Notes: generated by a model not told the origin, from the sequence alone. A stretch of 64,000 nt of DNA from Apium graveolens (GCF_009905375.1 NC_133650.1:61519628-61583627), one strand, 5' to 3'; counted from the stretch's first letter, positions 35,805-47,583 are shown. A program made the numbers and translations.

Positions 35805-36214
35805 TCTCAGTATTGTCACTGTGACTTGCTGAGCTAGTTAGCTCACACTTGTGAATCTGTTTATATTATTTTTCATTTAGGAAAGAAGTTGTTGGTAGCG
35901 AGGATCTCCAGACCAGTGTGCGAGCTAGGATTCCAGGTTGAGTTGGATCAAGCTAGCTGGAGACTTTTATTTTAGTTTTGAGTTTGAAAGTTTGTAATAA
36001 TGTTTGTTAATCAAATATAAGTCAAACTAGTTAGGATTTGGTACGATGTAATGTAATTATGGTAGTGGCTTGTGTTCATACTTTAACCTGTTGCGATCCA
36101 TGGTTGTGTAAAGTAGGGTCATTGCATATATTATTTCTTAAAAAGGTTTATATATAATGTGTGTATGTGTGTTGTGAACCCCAAACTTCTAACCCGGGTT
36201 TGGAGGGCGTCACA
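35805..36214 (+). mobile_element. LTR G: 3' end of a Gypsy-type LTR
   Basis: The stretch begins abruptly after D's LTR end and closes with TTTGGAGGGCGTCACA at 36214. It contains the GCTGAGCTAG...GCTCACACTTG block typical of the U5 part of these long LTRs. No primer site follows. The rest of G should lie left of D, off the window. Assignment as a separate element rests on the terminus and on the break in homology on both sides. Confidence 0.6.
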
Positions 36215-37291
36215 AATCTAACGGAACGATAAATGTTCTTGATTTTAGATTTCTGGACGAACTCTAGAGCACCCTCCACCTCAAAACGCCCAGGCAAGTT
36301 TACGAACCCGACTCTATATACTGTTGTGTTGTGAAGATTATTTTACCGTCTTCGTACCAATACCATGTTTGCCATGATAGTGAAATACGAGTTTTTACGT
36401 ATCAATAATGATTGAGTTTATGATGAATATATCGTAGAATATTTTTACACTATAGTAGAGCGTGATATATAAATTATAAGACCGAGAGTTGGTCATCTTT
36501 TATAAACTAAAAACCCGAAGATCATCTCAGAGTTGTTTTGGACGATTAAAAGTCCGTATATATTTATTCCAAGGGACTCGATGTCCTCTTGCGAAGTATT
36601 AAATACCACGAATTCATTTAAAACGATTTCCAAAGATCGTATTCCCCCAACTATATTTAATTAATCGAACATTGAATATTATTTCAAATATTCATTTAAA
36701 TAGGAGGAATATTCTCCAACGACTATTTACTCCAAACTCAATTATTTTATATTTATTAAATGTTACTTTAATTATTTAAACATAAATTAGTTGAGAAATA
36801 TTATTTCAAATATTTTTTTTAAATATACCTATTCGAGGTTTAATTATTTAATAATTAATATTTAATTATTAAATATTCATTAAATGATTTAAAATAATTT
36901 AAAGATCCAAAAATCTATTTAAAAAATATTTTCTGAACTCCAGAAAATCAGTTTAATACTTTTGGATCGTCGAAATGTTTTATCTCGATGGATTTTAAAT
37001 ATTTTGACTATAATGTCAAAAGAAACACCCCTTAATTATTTATCTGTTGACAACTGTCGACTCACACTATCATAATACTTCCTCCGAAAATTCTCGTAAG
37101 TATATATATATATCAATGTGTACCTATCAACAAGCAATATGCTTGGGGAACTAATATAAGTTCTAGATATATGATAGGATTCTTACAAGGACAAGGAGGG
37201 TAGACTTCAGTACTTCGCGGACTGGGGGGACTACCAATTTACTACCGCATCAGAAGGTACCTTATATACCGATGAACATGTGGAGTATGCG

Positions 37292-37378
37292 TACCTGAGA
37301 GGGATGGACGCAAAACCGTGTCTTGAGAGGGATAGACACAAAATTGTGTACCTGAGAGGGATGGACACAGAAAAAGCC
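37292..37378 (+). repeat. Short tandem repeat in LTR A'
   Basis: Three units of the type CCTGAGAGGGATGGACAC, spaced about 30 bp, lie just before the GGCCAGGGTGAT block. LTR B has a different two-unit GGCCGGGTGGCGGTCCA repeat at the same place (about 1762-1812). Confidence 0.8.
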
Positions 37379-37422
37379 CAAATGTGGCCAGGGTGATAAC
37401 CAACAACAAAGGGAATCATCCT

Positions 37423-37434
37423 TCTACATGTAGA
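37423..37434. promoter_or_regulatory. Conserved 12-bp palindrome, LTR A' version
   Basis: TCTACATGTAGA: the central CTAG of the other LTRs has become CATG, again a symmetric double change. Confidence 0.6.
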
Positions 37435-37766
37435 GAACAATAATAACATTCTGTTGTACTATTGATCATCGTATAGTAGGGGCTCCGGTGAACATTCTTC
37501 CAATTGGAATTGAGATACAATACTGTAACCCAAGCCTAGGTGCTGGGTTTACCATTAAGGTATTTGCAGACTAATAAGTCAATCAAAGAATTATTTTGAA
37601 AAGAGGTGTGTATCACCAAGAAAAACTATTTTAAAGAAACATATACATATCATACAGAATCATATATGAATTTTTTATACAGTCTTTTCATATTGTACAT
37701 TATTATGCAGGGTATTATAGATCACACTTTTTTTCTTAAAATGACACAACACAACAGTGAACCAAG

Positions 37767-37847
37767 ATGCCGGTCAGAAAGCTTACATCCCGAAAGCGAG
37801 TAGGAAATGATTAGCTTTTCCGTAGATTGTTTGATGTAGTGCCACAT
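37767..37847 (+). pseudogene. LTR-encoded first exon of A', inactivated
   Basis: Starts MPVRKLTSRKRVGND and is then cut by a TAG, where A has Gln (CAG). It continues LFRRLFDVVPH. The donor is CAT|GTAGAC instead of CAG|GTAGTC. It matches the A exon codon for codon. Confidence 0.55.
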
Positions 37848-38210
37848 GTAGACCATATAAGCTGGATTGGGTTTTAGTTGTTTTTAGTCCAGCTTATATT
37901 TAAGTATGACTTAAGTAAGGGAGAAATAAAGAAATGTATATTTGGCCCCCGGTCTAACTTTAAGTAAATGTTACACACGTAGTAAGACTTAATTACTTTT
38001 GGTCTATAATAACTATCACCTGGTGGAATTAATAACTTTAGTAATGTATTGTTCAATTCCAAGACAATAACCTGTAAGTGTGTGTGTGTTGATTAGTGTG
38101 GGATCATAGAGGTGTGAGTAAATATATAATGTTGTGAAAGATAAGTGTTAAACAAGATTCAAGATGGCATGGCCTCCAAGATCCCTGACCCTGGATTTTG
38201 AGGCATCACA

Positions 38211-39548
38211 CTCGATTTACTTTTGGGTCCTATGCCTGCGAATGGTCCTGGACCTGAGTGCTTGCAGAGGGTCTCCCCGTTGTACTCTTTCCAGCTCTAA
38301 CCATTGTATCAAGTGTATGAACAACTGGCCAAGATTTTAAGCTAAAAATATAGATCTAAGGCTGCTTTTCAATAATAGAAAAAATTACCCAGAACAACAA
38401 AAAACAAACTTTCTGGGTTTTGGCTAACAATATTGCGGAATGAGTATAACTGGGTCTATAACACGAAGAAAATATGCAAGCTAAAGCAGATCTAGGTTCT
38501 AAAATAATCAAAACTATCTATAGCACATACAAACGTGGCTTAAAAATGGACGAAGCTGGGCCCACATAAATGTTTCCTAAAATGATGAGCACACACAAAT
38601 GTGACTTAAATAGATATCATTCATGGTTATGCGAGAGGTAGGTTTCTTGGGTTCTTACAGGTTAAGGAAATGGAATCTTTTAAAAGTTTGCTGATGAAAG
38701 TAAATCCAGGGGTACCGAGACCCAAGGATGGAGAGCCCCTCATTCTAGCACCAAATGATAATTCTGGTGTGCGGGGCTACTCCTCCCAACACCGCGCCTG
38801 GACCCTTGTAGAGGTGTGGTGTAGTTGTTGTGGGGTTTCTGTAAAACAACATCGGAGGGGGGTTTGAGCACCACGACGACTCCAACGTGAGAGTAAGAAC
38901 TCGCTTTTGGGGGAAGATGAAGGTAGATAGGAATGCAGGATGGCTGTGTATGTATACTTGTGTGTAAAAGAGCGTAACCCCTAAATCCCTTCTCTTTGAG
39001 GTATATATAGACCAAAGGTAGGGTTTAGGAGTTGGTACCTTTAGATCAGGGTCGTTCATTGCAGGAGGCGTAGGACGGCTAGATTGGATGGATTCCATAC
39101 ACGTGTCCTGGTAAGGACCACATTTAGGATACACCAAAGATGTGCTGATGCGTGTCATATTTATCTCAGTTGTTGGTTATTGATAGCTGTCATTGTCACG
39201 TGTCCACATGTCCCTCCTTGGTGGGATGTGGGGTATGCTTGTATCTGAGCTGAGATGGTAAACACAGTGCCAAAACCCTCTATATTTAGTAAGAGCCTTT
39301 TGAGGTGCCTTAATTTCTCAGAGTGAGTTCTAAATGTTATTTGAATCCTGACTCCCCGATGCTCCTCTTTGAGTTTGCAGCAATTTGTAACCACTTTTGA
39401 CCGTGTATTGACTTGAAAGTTCCCACTCCCATTATATCATATCCATCTCCAAGTCTTGCTCAATATGAGTTATTCTAATGCACTCCTGATCCCTACTGTT
39501 GAAGATATCTTATATGACCTTCCAGTCCCAAGCATGCGTACATGTGCA
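38211..39548 (-). mobile_element. Element K: Tat/Ogre-like fragment (LTR and gag start)
   Basis: On the minus strand a promoter-bearing LTR end (39548 to 38756) contains GCCGTCCTACG, ACCTTTGGTCTATATATACC and a TATA box at 39002-39009. It is followed by a TTTGGTGCTAGAATGAGG junction (38738-38755) resembling the primer region of Tat-type Gypsy elements. An ATG at 38304 opens a short frame starting MVRAGKSTTGRPSAS that ends in TAG after 24 codons. A' interrupts K at 38210 and Athila-like I at 39548. The frames at 38740-39158 lie in the LTR and are not genes. Confidence 0.5.
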
Positions 39549-40987
39549 TGTTGAGTGGCATTTATGACACTTTATAGTGCTCTAATAAGCTTTGAATTGA
39601 TGTATTTGTACTCAAGTTGTTAAGTGTTTTAATATGTTTTCTAGTGTTTTTGCATTTCTGGAATTAATCTGTGAATCAGGTGAACTAGCATTGTTTTGGT
39701 GCTAATTTGGTATGAAGGTGGTGTTGGAATAAAAGCTCGTGGAAAGCCGGCTCAAAGCAGCAAGGAAAAAGATGAAATCTGAGTTTTTCCCAGAAGGACG
39801 GCGCGCCCACGCTGTGACAGCGCGCGCCCGTGCCAGATTCCAGAAAAGCAGCGCACCCGCGCTGTGATAATGCGCGGCCACGCTGGTGCGAAATTAAAGA
39901 ATCCTGATTCTAATTCAATTCTAAGTAGAGAGTCTTCCAGATTGCAAAGGGCTGCTATGTATATTAAAAAAAGGTCATTTTTAATAAGTAATTAAGAGAG
40001 AGACATACCAGAGCGCAAGGAGAGCCGTAAGAAGACCGTTTTAGCACAATTCAACAAAGGCGAAGAAGATCTTGTTTTTACTTGTGAATCTTTGTCTTAA
40101 GTTGTATTTGGATGCTAGTTTTCTTACTTGTGAACCTTTACTCTTGTTTGTACTTGGTTTTATTTATTCGTTATAAAGACTACGTTTGTTATACCATGCT
40201 TTCATCGAAACCCTCATTGATGATGAGTCTGATCATGGGCTAATCGTTATCATGGGGTTCTGGTGGATTTATTTATGGATTTATTTAGGTAAATTGTTTT
40301 GATACCTTAGTATGTGGTGATTGATTGATATCCTAGTATTGGTTGTGCATATTCGTCTTATGAGCGTCGCAAACTTATAAGATAGTGTGTTAATTCTTAA
40401 TGAAGCGACAGTGAATTTAAGGATTTAGAACTTGCCATGCTAGCATAGGTTCATGTATTGTTATGCATGATTCGTAAGTAATTTTAACCATCTTACTTGC
40501 CCTGTGTAATCTAGATAGATAACTTGTGCTTAAACCATTATGTTGTCAAATTCTATAGACGTATAGGGTCTCAATATAATTGGTGTCTATTCAGCTTCTA
40601 TCTCTTTTGTGGATGTCTTGTAGTATAGTACTCGTGCAACGAAAGTTGGCGTTTATCAGTTTCGTATTGTCTGATTAGTGTCATCACCATTGCATGCTAA
40701 GGTTGAGAACAATAAGGCTATTGAATGAAGTATTTAATGAAGTTAGAATCCCATGTTTGTCATATATATTAATTCAGTCAATCTTGTTCTCTTAGTTATA
40801 ATAGTTAGCTTAATTCTTAGTTATAAATAACCACAATTTGTTATCGTCTACCATACATTGTTGGTTAAGTGCGGGAATTAATTAATTAACCAATACAGTC
40901 TCTGTGGGAACGAACTAGAAAATATTATATACTACTTGTGAACTCGTATACTTGCGTGTAATATTAGCGCGTGTTTAGCGACTAACA
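39549..40987 (+). mobile_element. 5' LTR of element I (Athila-like)
   Basis: 1439 bp, starting TGTTGAGTGGCATTTATGAC and ending GCGACTAACA. It is related to the H LTRs, which start TGATAAGTGGC on the minus strand. A GC-rich module with two imperfect units (39795-39890) lies upstream of a TATA-like GTATATTAAAA (about 39957). Confidence 0.88.
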
Positions 40988-40993
40988 AGTTTT

Positions 40994-41012
40994 TGGCGCC
41001 GCTGCTGGGGAC
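40994..41012 (+). promoter_or_regulatory. Primer binding site of element I
   Basis: TGGCGCCGCTGCTGGGGAC six bases after the LTR end is the Athila-type primer site, usually assigned to tRNA-Asp. Confidence 0.85.
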
Positions 41013-41128
41013 TACAGTGTTAAGTTATAGTTTATGTGCTTTCCATCAGTGGTTGTTAAAGTTCATTAACTCAGACATTATTACTTATCTGTTTCCTTGT
41101 CTTATTTCAGGTACTCTAGCGAGGGTAT

Positions 41129-41405
41129 ATGCATACGCGTTCGCGTACTCGTAACAGAACACTGGATAAAGCCGAGGAAGAACTTGTAGGAGTTCGTAAG
41201 GAAGTTTTTGAGGAAGAAAAGAAGGTAGAAGAAGAAGAGAAAGTTGGAGAACCAGCTTTAGTAGAGATGGGTGATCAAGCGGAAAATCCGAAGGCTTTGA
41301 TGGACTATTCTCAGCCTAAGATTAATGACATTCAGTTAAGCATCATCAGACCAGCCATCAGGGCTAACACTTTTGAGATCAAGTCAAGCACGATTCAGAT
41401 GATAC
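41129..41405 (+). pseudogene. Element I gag, N-terminal part
   Basis: ATG at 41129, MHTRSRTRNRTLDKAEEEL, then an acidic stretch and MDYSQPKINDIQLSIIRPAI, as in H's gag (MDFSRPKIDDIQSCILHPAI). The frame is cut at 41405 by element H. The next codons lie at 56232, after H's second GATAC. Confidence 0.9.
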
Positions 41406-42865
41406 TGTTAGGGCGAAATCACGCACTAATATTCACGCAAGTATACGCGTTCGCAAGTAATATAGAATACTTTCTAGTTCGTTCCCTCAGAGACTCAAAC
41501 TAATTTATTGTCTAATTAAACTCACTCACCAATGTATGATTATTTCTCAATGTTAAGATAACACTTAAAATTGTTGATCAAATATTAACTATAATTAACT
41601 ACTTAATTAACCACTTAACTAACACTTCAATTTATCAATAATAAAACACTCATGAGATCACAACTTCATTATTACTTCCTTCTATAGCCATAGTTATTAC
41701 CTTTAGCATGTGACAGTGATGATATTAATCGAATAACACGAAACTGATAAAAGCCAACTTTCATTGTACTAATACCATTCTACCAAACATCCATAATTAA
41801 GATAGAAGTTGAATAGTCATCAATTATGTTGAGTTCCTATATGTCTACAGAAATTGACAACACAACGATTTAAGCACAAGTTATTCCTTTTGATTACATA
41901 GGGCAAATAAAACTGTTAGAGTTACCCACTAATCATGCACAACGTACATGAACCTATGCTAGCATGGCAAGTTCTAAATCTCAAGATCCACCGTCGCTTC
42001 ACAAGAGATTAACACCCTATCTTATATGTTCGCGATGCACATAAGACGAATACGCACAACCAATACTAGATATCATGCAATCATCACACACTAAAGTATT
42101 AAACAATTAACTAGAGAATTTCATAATAAATCCGTTGCAACCCCATGATCACGATTAGCCCATAATAGAACTTATCGCCATCATGGGTTCATATGAAATC
42201 ATGATAAACAAACACAAGAAAATATCAACTAAACTGATTATATTAAAACAGAGTACGTCACAAGAGTAAATAAGTCAAAGCAAGAAAACTAGCATCCAAC
42301 GTTACAACGAAACAAGAATCACAAGAATATATGCTTCCTCTTCGTTGCTGTGTGCTAAATCGGTCTTCTTCTCTATCTCCTTCGCTTCTTGCAAAACACA
42401 ATCTAAAACATAATCTCCTCTTCATACTCTGTGAAAAACGTCTCAAATCTACTTATATAATAGTCCCATAAAACTCAGATTACATAGAAGTTGGAAGCTA
42501 AACAGAAGTAGAAGTCTAAAATAATTCAGCTTTTTCCCCGACCCTGCGCGGCCGCTCAGCATTTCTGCGCGGGCGCGCAAGGCTGCTGCGTGGCCGCTCA
42601 GCATTGCTGCGCGGGCGCGCAGGACCCTACTGGAAAATTTCCAGGTTTGCTCCGTTTTTTCGCCGTAATCTGCCCGTTCTTTTCCTCTCGCAATGGTGAA
42701 CACATGCCAAGGCTTATTCTTGATGATTCCTTCTCCGAAATGCAACTAATACCCTGAAATGCATAAACACTAGAAAAACGCATCAAATACACAAAATACT
42801 TGATTTCAAGACCCCAATTTAAGCCATTTTAAGACGTTCTAAGTGGTATAAAATGCCACTTATCA
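41406..42865 (-). mobile_element. 3' LTR of element H
   Basis: Plus-strand ends TGTTAGGGCGAAAT and CCACTTATCA. TATA box at 42452-42459 (minus TATATAAG), with a GC-rich two-unit module at 42540-42625 upstream of it. Short frames here (for example 42449-42745) are LTR sequence. Confidence 0.95.
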
Positions 42866-42881
42866 CACCCCCAAACTTAAA
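42866..42881 (-). promoter_or_regulatory. Polypurine tract of element H
   Basis: The minus strand reads TTTAAGTTTGGGGGTG directly before the LTR start TGATAAG. Confidence 0.85.
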
Positions 42882-44030
42882 TCGATGCTTGTCCTCAAGC
42901 GTCACAGACTCAAAAACAAATAAAAAATATGCATGAATGCAATCTATATGAAAATGCAACGATCCCCCTTACTACAATTAACCAACCAATTTGTCACGTC
43001 TCAACGAATGCAGTTAGACATTAAAGATCAATAAACTCATGCAAACGGACATACAGCCAGAAACGTGGTGTGTGCAAATGCTTAACAGATATGCTTCAGA
43101 ACTAGACCAATTACTATGACTAGACTATCCTCAAGGCAATCCTACGATTATACAAAGAATAAAAATTCTAGGCACAAAGTGATATACAACACTACAAGAA
43201 CTTTGGAGCTTACTACGGAATCGTGCTTTTTATTTACAACTCAAATGCTTATTTGACCGTGCAATGAGTGAGGTCCACAAAAAACTTATACAATGGTATC
43301 CATGTAATGAGCGTTAGGTTAGCGGATCCCAGACTCTAAAAGCCTTAGGTCACTAGGCACAAACTCCCCTAAGAACTTAATAACTCGAATACCAAAGAGC
43401 CCACTCTTGATCAATTATACATAAATATATATATATATATATATTTTTTAATAACTCTGAGCAAGTGCGTTTCGCTCCATCTTGCTCAACCCTAGACTAC
43501 TCGCATAACATACGAGCCGGCTACTAGCCATTTGACGCCTAGCCACAACTAGCAACACAATTCCATTTTTACTCCATTTTTTTTCTTTTTCATGCCTTTA
43601 CCACTAAGAACCTATTATTAAATTCTAAGCATAATAAATAGATTATCCTTGAAAATAATCAGATCATAACAACAATCTAGTCCTTAAGCATTCTCTAAGA
43701 CTTAGTGAAAATACAAGTGCTTCTAGCATGCATATCAACCTACACAACTTAATATCACTTTAATGCTATCACTACACTCGCCTCAATATCACAATTCAGT
43801 CGATAAATCATTGCAAAAGGGATCATGGTATATGCATGAGCTATATGATATGACAAACAAATAAAGCTATATAAAAAAAAACTATATGGCAAAAATTATG
43901 CAACTATATGAACTAACTATCATAAATATGCAGCTATATGACACACACAAAATATTCCTTAACTACCACCCCCAAACTTAAAATCTTCACTGTCCCCGGT
44001 GAAGGTAGTAGAAAGGAACACAGGGTATAC
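42882..44030 (-). other. 3' untranslated region of element H
   Basis: About 1.15 kb of AT-rich sequence without a gene. It holds an AT microsatellite (about 43423-43445). At 43967-43981 there is a second polypurine tract, minus strand TTAAGTTTGGGGGTG, nearly identical to the one at the LTR. Confidence 0.75.
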
Positions 44031-45203
44031 CTACTCGGAGTCATCATCATCATCACCCTCAGTGGGTGGAGTATCAGGCGGCGGGTATGCAGAGTCCTCA
44101 CCAAAAACTGGCCACTGGATATCAGCTCCAAGGCCTCGAAAAGCAGTCCCTAACGCAAGGGTGAGCTCCTGAGCAAACCTGCTCTGCGTCTCATACATGG
44201 CATCCATCCGCCGTGAAAGCCTCCTATACTGGGCATCACCCATCCCAGCACCCTCCTGAGCTCTCGAAGAACTAGCCTCACCACGCCCTGGCCTGGCCAT
44301 AGTAGCACCTCGTGCTGGACGCCCTCCTGGAAGACGATAACCCAGCCCATGCTCCTCAGGCTCACCACCGGTCCACTCCTGCATCCCATTCAGAGTGCCA
44401 GAATCTATCGGAGTTGCTGGCAACTGTAACTGCTCATGAGCCGGCCAGTTCACTCCTACTGCTCGGCATAGCTTCGTAACCGTGGATGCATAAGGGATGT
44501 TCATATGTTTTGCTCCCCTCAAAAACTTCAGAATTCCTTGGTAGATAAACTCACCAAGGTCCACATAGTATTCCTCATTCAGAATTCCCCACAACAACTG
44601 TGCTCTCTCAACTGTGACCTCGTATGCATGTGAAGAAGGCAAAATATTAGCACATATAAATGCATTCTATGCACGGGCATACCTGTTCATGGCGATCGCC
44701 GGAAAGTGACGATACTCATTATTGGCTGGACTGCGATTCCAAACTGTGCCCGGTCGACAGAGAGTCGCACAAATCAAATCCAAGTCAAAGTCCTCAGCAG
44801 TCTTTTCATTCCAGTTCTCCTCCTCGGGCTTCCTCTCTCGCTGTCCAATCACACGGCGAATCGCCGCAGGATGATAATCAACCGTCAGCCCACGAACTAC
44901 AGAAAACCCATTCTTTTGAGCCTTCGCGTTCGCGTAGAACTCGCGAACAACACTCATCGGTACTGCTTCGGGTGACTCACAAAAAGCTATCCACCCCTTC
45001 TTTGCAATCATGGGCAACAACTCACCATCCCTCCCTGATGGTAAAAACCCCCTCTCCTTCAGAATCGGCTTCCCCAACAGCCTAGTGTACTCCTCCTCCG
45101 CGGCTCTGTCAGTTAACCGAGGCCTTGCAGCAGTACCCCTTGATGAATCAGCAGTAGGAACTGTGCTGCTGCTGTCAATAGTGCGTGCTCTCTTGGGTGC
45201 CAT
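44031..45203 (-). pseudogene. Element H second ORF (putative plant transposon protein domain)
   Basis: A frame of 391 codons begins MAPKRARTIDSSSTV at 45203. Its middle (RGFLPSGRDGELLPMIAKKG, VPMSVVREFYANA, GLTVDYHPAAIRRVIG) looks like the domain called putative plant transposon protein, often found behind pol in Athila elements, where it takes the place of an env-like gene. The C-terminus is Gly/Arg-rich, then acidic (GDDDDDSE). Codon 179 is TAG (44667-44669); TGG to TAG is likely. I see no signal peptide or membrane segment, so an envelope role is not supported. A TATA box lies 97 bp upstream of the ATG. Confidence 0.8.
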
Positions 45204-45299
45204 TGATTTGTGAATAAAAGTGTGTAAGAACTGATTTTTGATGTTTATGAGAGGGTTTAAGTGTAGGAAGTTGTGGGAGATATGTAGGATAGGTGTATG

Positions 45300-45307
45300 T
45301 ATATATA
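45300..45307 (-). promoter_or_regulatory. Internal TATA box before ORF2 of element H
   Basis: The minus strand reads ACCCTATATATACATAC, 97 bp before the ATG at 45203, with an A/C-rich leader between. This fits a separate promoter for ORF2. Confidence 0.55.
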
Positions 45308-45470
45308 GGGTGTGGAGTAGGTTAAATTAGATTAGGAGTGGGGTTGAGGGATAAAATCATGGGGTAATGGGAAAAGAATTCGTGGGTTTATGGGCTGTAA
45401 TGGGTTTTTGTGTTTTTGTTTTTTTTTTTTTTTTCTGAACTATAAAAAAAAATTTCTGGAACTCGACCCC

Positions 45471-45560
45471 TGCGCGGCCGCTCAGCATTTCTGCGCGGGC
45501 GCGCAGCAAGCTGCGTGGCCGCTCAGCATAGCTGCGCGGGCGCGCAGAGGGTCTCTGGAA
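45471..45560 (-). repeat. GC-rich two-unit module, internal copy
   Basis: Two units of the type TGCGCGGCCGCTCAGCATTT plus CTGCGCGGGCGCGCAG, flanked by TCTGGAAATTT. The same module with the same flank lies in both H LTRs (42540-42640, 55901-56005) upstream of their TATA boxes. Here it lies about 165 bp upstream of the internal TATA box. Confidence 0.85.
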
Positions 45561-45706
45561 ATTTTTTTTTTTAGCCCCTGTTTTCTGATTTTTTTTGTGT
45601 TTTTGGATAGGTTATTAACTTCTAAGGGTTCCTGTAACAACAATTCATGGGTTGCCTCCCACGCAGCGCTTCTTTTTCGTCATTAGCTTGACGTTCCGTA
45701 CCTTTC

Positions 45707-46362
45707 TCACGTAGTCAACAACATGGCACTAACCACCTCTCGGTTTGCCATGTCCCCATAGTAGTGCTTCAACCGCTGACCGTTAACCTTGAATGCTTGG
45801 TCCGAATCATTCTCAAAAATTTCCACCGCTCCATGTGGAAACACAGTTTTGACAATAAAAGGTCCAGACCACCTTGATTTCAACTTCCCAGGAAAAAGTC
45901 GGAGCCGAGAGTTGAATAACAGAACTTGTTGCCCTGGCACAAATAACTTAGGATGTAGCTTCCTATCGTGCCACCTCTTCACCTTTTCCTTATACATTTT
46001 GTTATTCTCGTATGCTTGAAGTCGAAATTCATCAAGTTCATTAAGCTGAAGCATTCTTTTCTTACCAGCTGCATCTAAATCCAGGTTCAATTTCTTCAAT
46101 GCCCAGTAGGCCTTATGCTCAAGCTCCGCCGGTAGATGACATCCCTTACCGTACACCAACTGAAACGGTGACATCCCAAGTGGAGTTTTGTATGCTGTTC
46201 TGTAAGCCCAAATAGCTTCATCGAGCTTTAAAGACCAATCCTTCCTTGACGGACAAACAACCTTCTCTAGAATGCGCTTTATCTCTCTGTTAGACACTTC
46301 CGCTTGACCATTTGTTTGCGGATGATAGGAAGTAGCTACTCGATGATTCACATTATAACGCT
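45707..46362 (-). pseudogene. Element H integrase, C-terminal part
   Basis: Continues the integrase after J: YNVNHRVATSYHPQTNGQAE with the catalytic Glu, then IWAYRTAYKTPLGMSPFQLV and GKGCHLPAELEHKAYWA, and a C-terminal domain with KLKSRWSGPFIVK. It stops at 45707. Without J (3549 bp plus a 3-bp duplication, divisible by three) it is in frame with the N-terminal part. Confidence 0.92.
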
Positions 46363-46880
46363 CACTACTAGAAAAAGTAGAATAGACATCGGCTAAAAAC
46401 TGATGTCTATGAACAAAAAAATCCGATGTCTTCGTGGGTGATGTTAAAGACCCCCCATTTAACATCGGTTTTAAACTGCTGTTAAAGAAGACGTATAACA
46501 TCAGTTTTTAAAGATGTTAAATTTCTAATTCATATCTAATCTTCACATATTATCATAATATGATATTTTTATCAATTTAAGCATACATGAAATAGGCAAA
46601 ATATTTTCATTTACCCATTAAACTAATGTTACTAATACCAGTAACAACGGTTTTCAAGATAAACCGATATAAACATAACTTTTGACATCGTTTCTTTATT
46701 TTAAACCGATATCTATTGGTGACAAACCGATGTCTATAAAGCTTAATAACATCGGTTTTCTGTTTTAAGATTTTTTTTATTGTAGTATTTAACATCGGTT
46801 TTAATCGGTATTACCGATGTGAATGTTCAACCAAAACTGATGTATTATGTTAAAATAACATCATTTTTCATTAATATAAA
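46363..46880. repeat. Left terminal and subterminal repeats of CACTA element J
   Basis: The terminal repeat is followed by about ten ACATCGG(T)TTT or inverted AAACCGATGT units up to about 46865. The right subterminal block is shorter (about 49755-49911). Confidence 0.85.
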
Positions 46881-47442
46881 TGGTGCACATTTTAAAAAAA
46901 TGAATGCCAAAAAACTTGTCAAAAGAAGAAACTATTAAAATCAAACTCCAATGATCATTACCAAATCAAATCGATCAAGTCCTACAACGATGAAAAATCG
47001 AAAACTTGTAATTCCCATAGCTATGCCTATAATACAATTCATACATCTATGTAATAAATGACAACTGATTACCCACATATCATTTGCCAACTAAACTACG
47101 GAAGCTTCGCCATGGAATATTTCCAAAATATGGGCTCGGTCCACATGGAAACAAGGATGTTCTTGACTGTGATGTGGCACAATCTCTTCTCTCCTTAGGC
47201 ATCTTGATACATGCAGAAGACTGTCACCAAAGAGAGAAAAAACATTGCACTATATATATTATGTCAAGCAGAATGAACTTACCATAGCAGCAAAAAATTG
47301 TAAACAACTATATTTACCTTGTACATTTTTTTATAAATATATGTTGCAGTTCCATGAGCAAGTAGAACATTGTGACCTACAACATAAGGCTCATTTGCAG
47401 AATTTCCATCCTTGCAGTATAAATAGCTAATAATTTAACATC

Positions 47443-47583
47443 TTCTCGGTGCCTCAAGCACTAAATCATAGCCTTGAATGGAAAAAGTATAGGGCTCATT
47501 GAAGGTCATCTGGTGTTTAACCCTGTCACCAAATTCCTGGAAGCATGTCTCAGCAAATGTGATAAAAGTCATCACTGCAAAAG
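47443..47583 (-). pseudogene. Captured fragment of a GH1 beta-glucosidase
   Basis: The minus strand reads TFAETCFQEFGDRVKHQMTF, then NEPYTFSIQGYDLVLEAPRRC. This includes TFNEP, the acid/base motif of family 1 glycosidases, and the following conserved GYD...APGRC region with one change. About 45 residues are kept of an enzyme of roughly 500. No other GH1 exon is visible nearby. Confidence 0.85.

Larger units (their letters stand above)
36215..38210 (+). mobile_element. LTR A': solo or terminal LTR related to element A
   Basis: It is homologous to 5819 to about 7750 of LTR A in opposite orientation. Shared parts are the CCCTCCACCTC...CAGGCAAGTTTACGAACCC block, GGCCAGGGTGAT, CTTCCAATTGGAATTGA, and the leader exon. 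It ends TTTTGAGGCATCACA at 38210 with no primer site next to it. The left part is missing at 36215, probably because G inserted here. Confidence 0.75.

Noticed and set aside
38740..39158. Overlapping minus-strand frames of 91 and 137 codons
   Set aside because: They lie across a TATA box and an LTR end of Tat-like element K and match no protein family I know.
42449..42792. Frames in the H LTR (and copies at 55810-56153) with ARAEMLSGRA-like repeats
   Set aside because: They translate the GC-rich U3 module upstream of the LTR TATA box; the repeat explains the residues.
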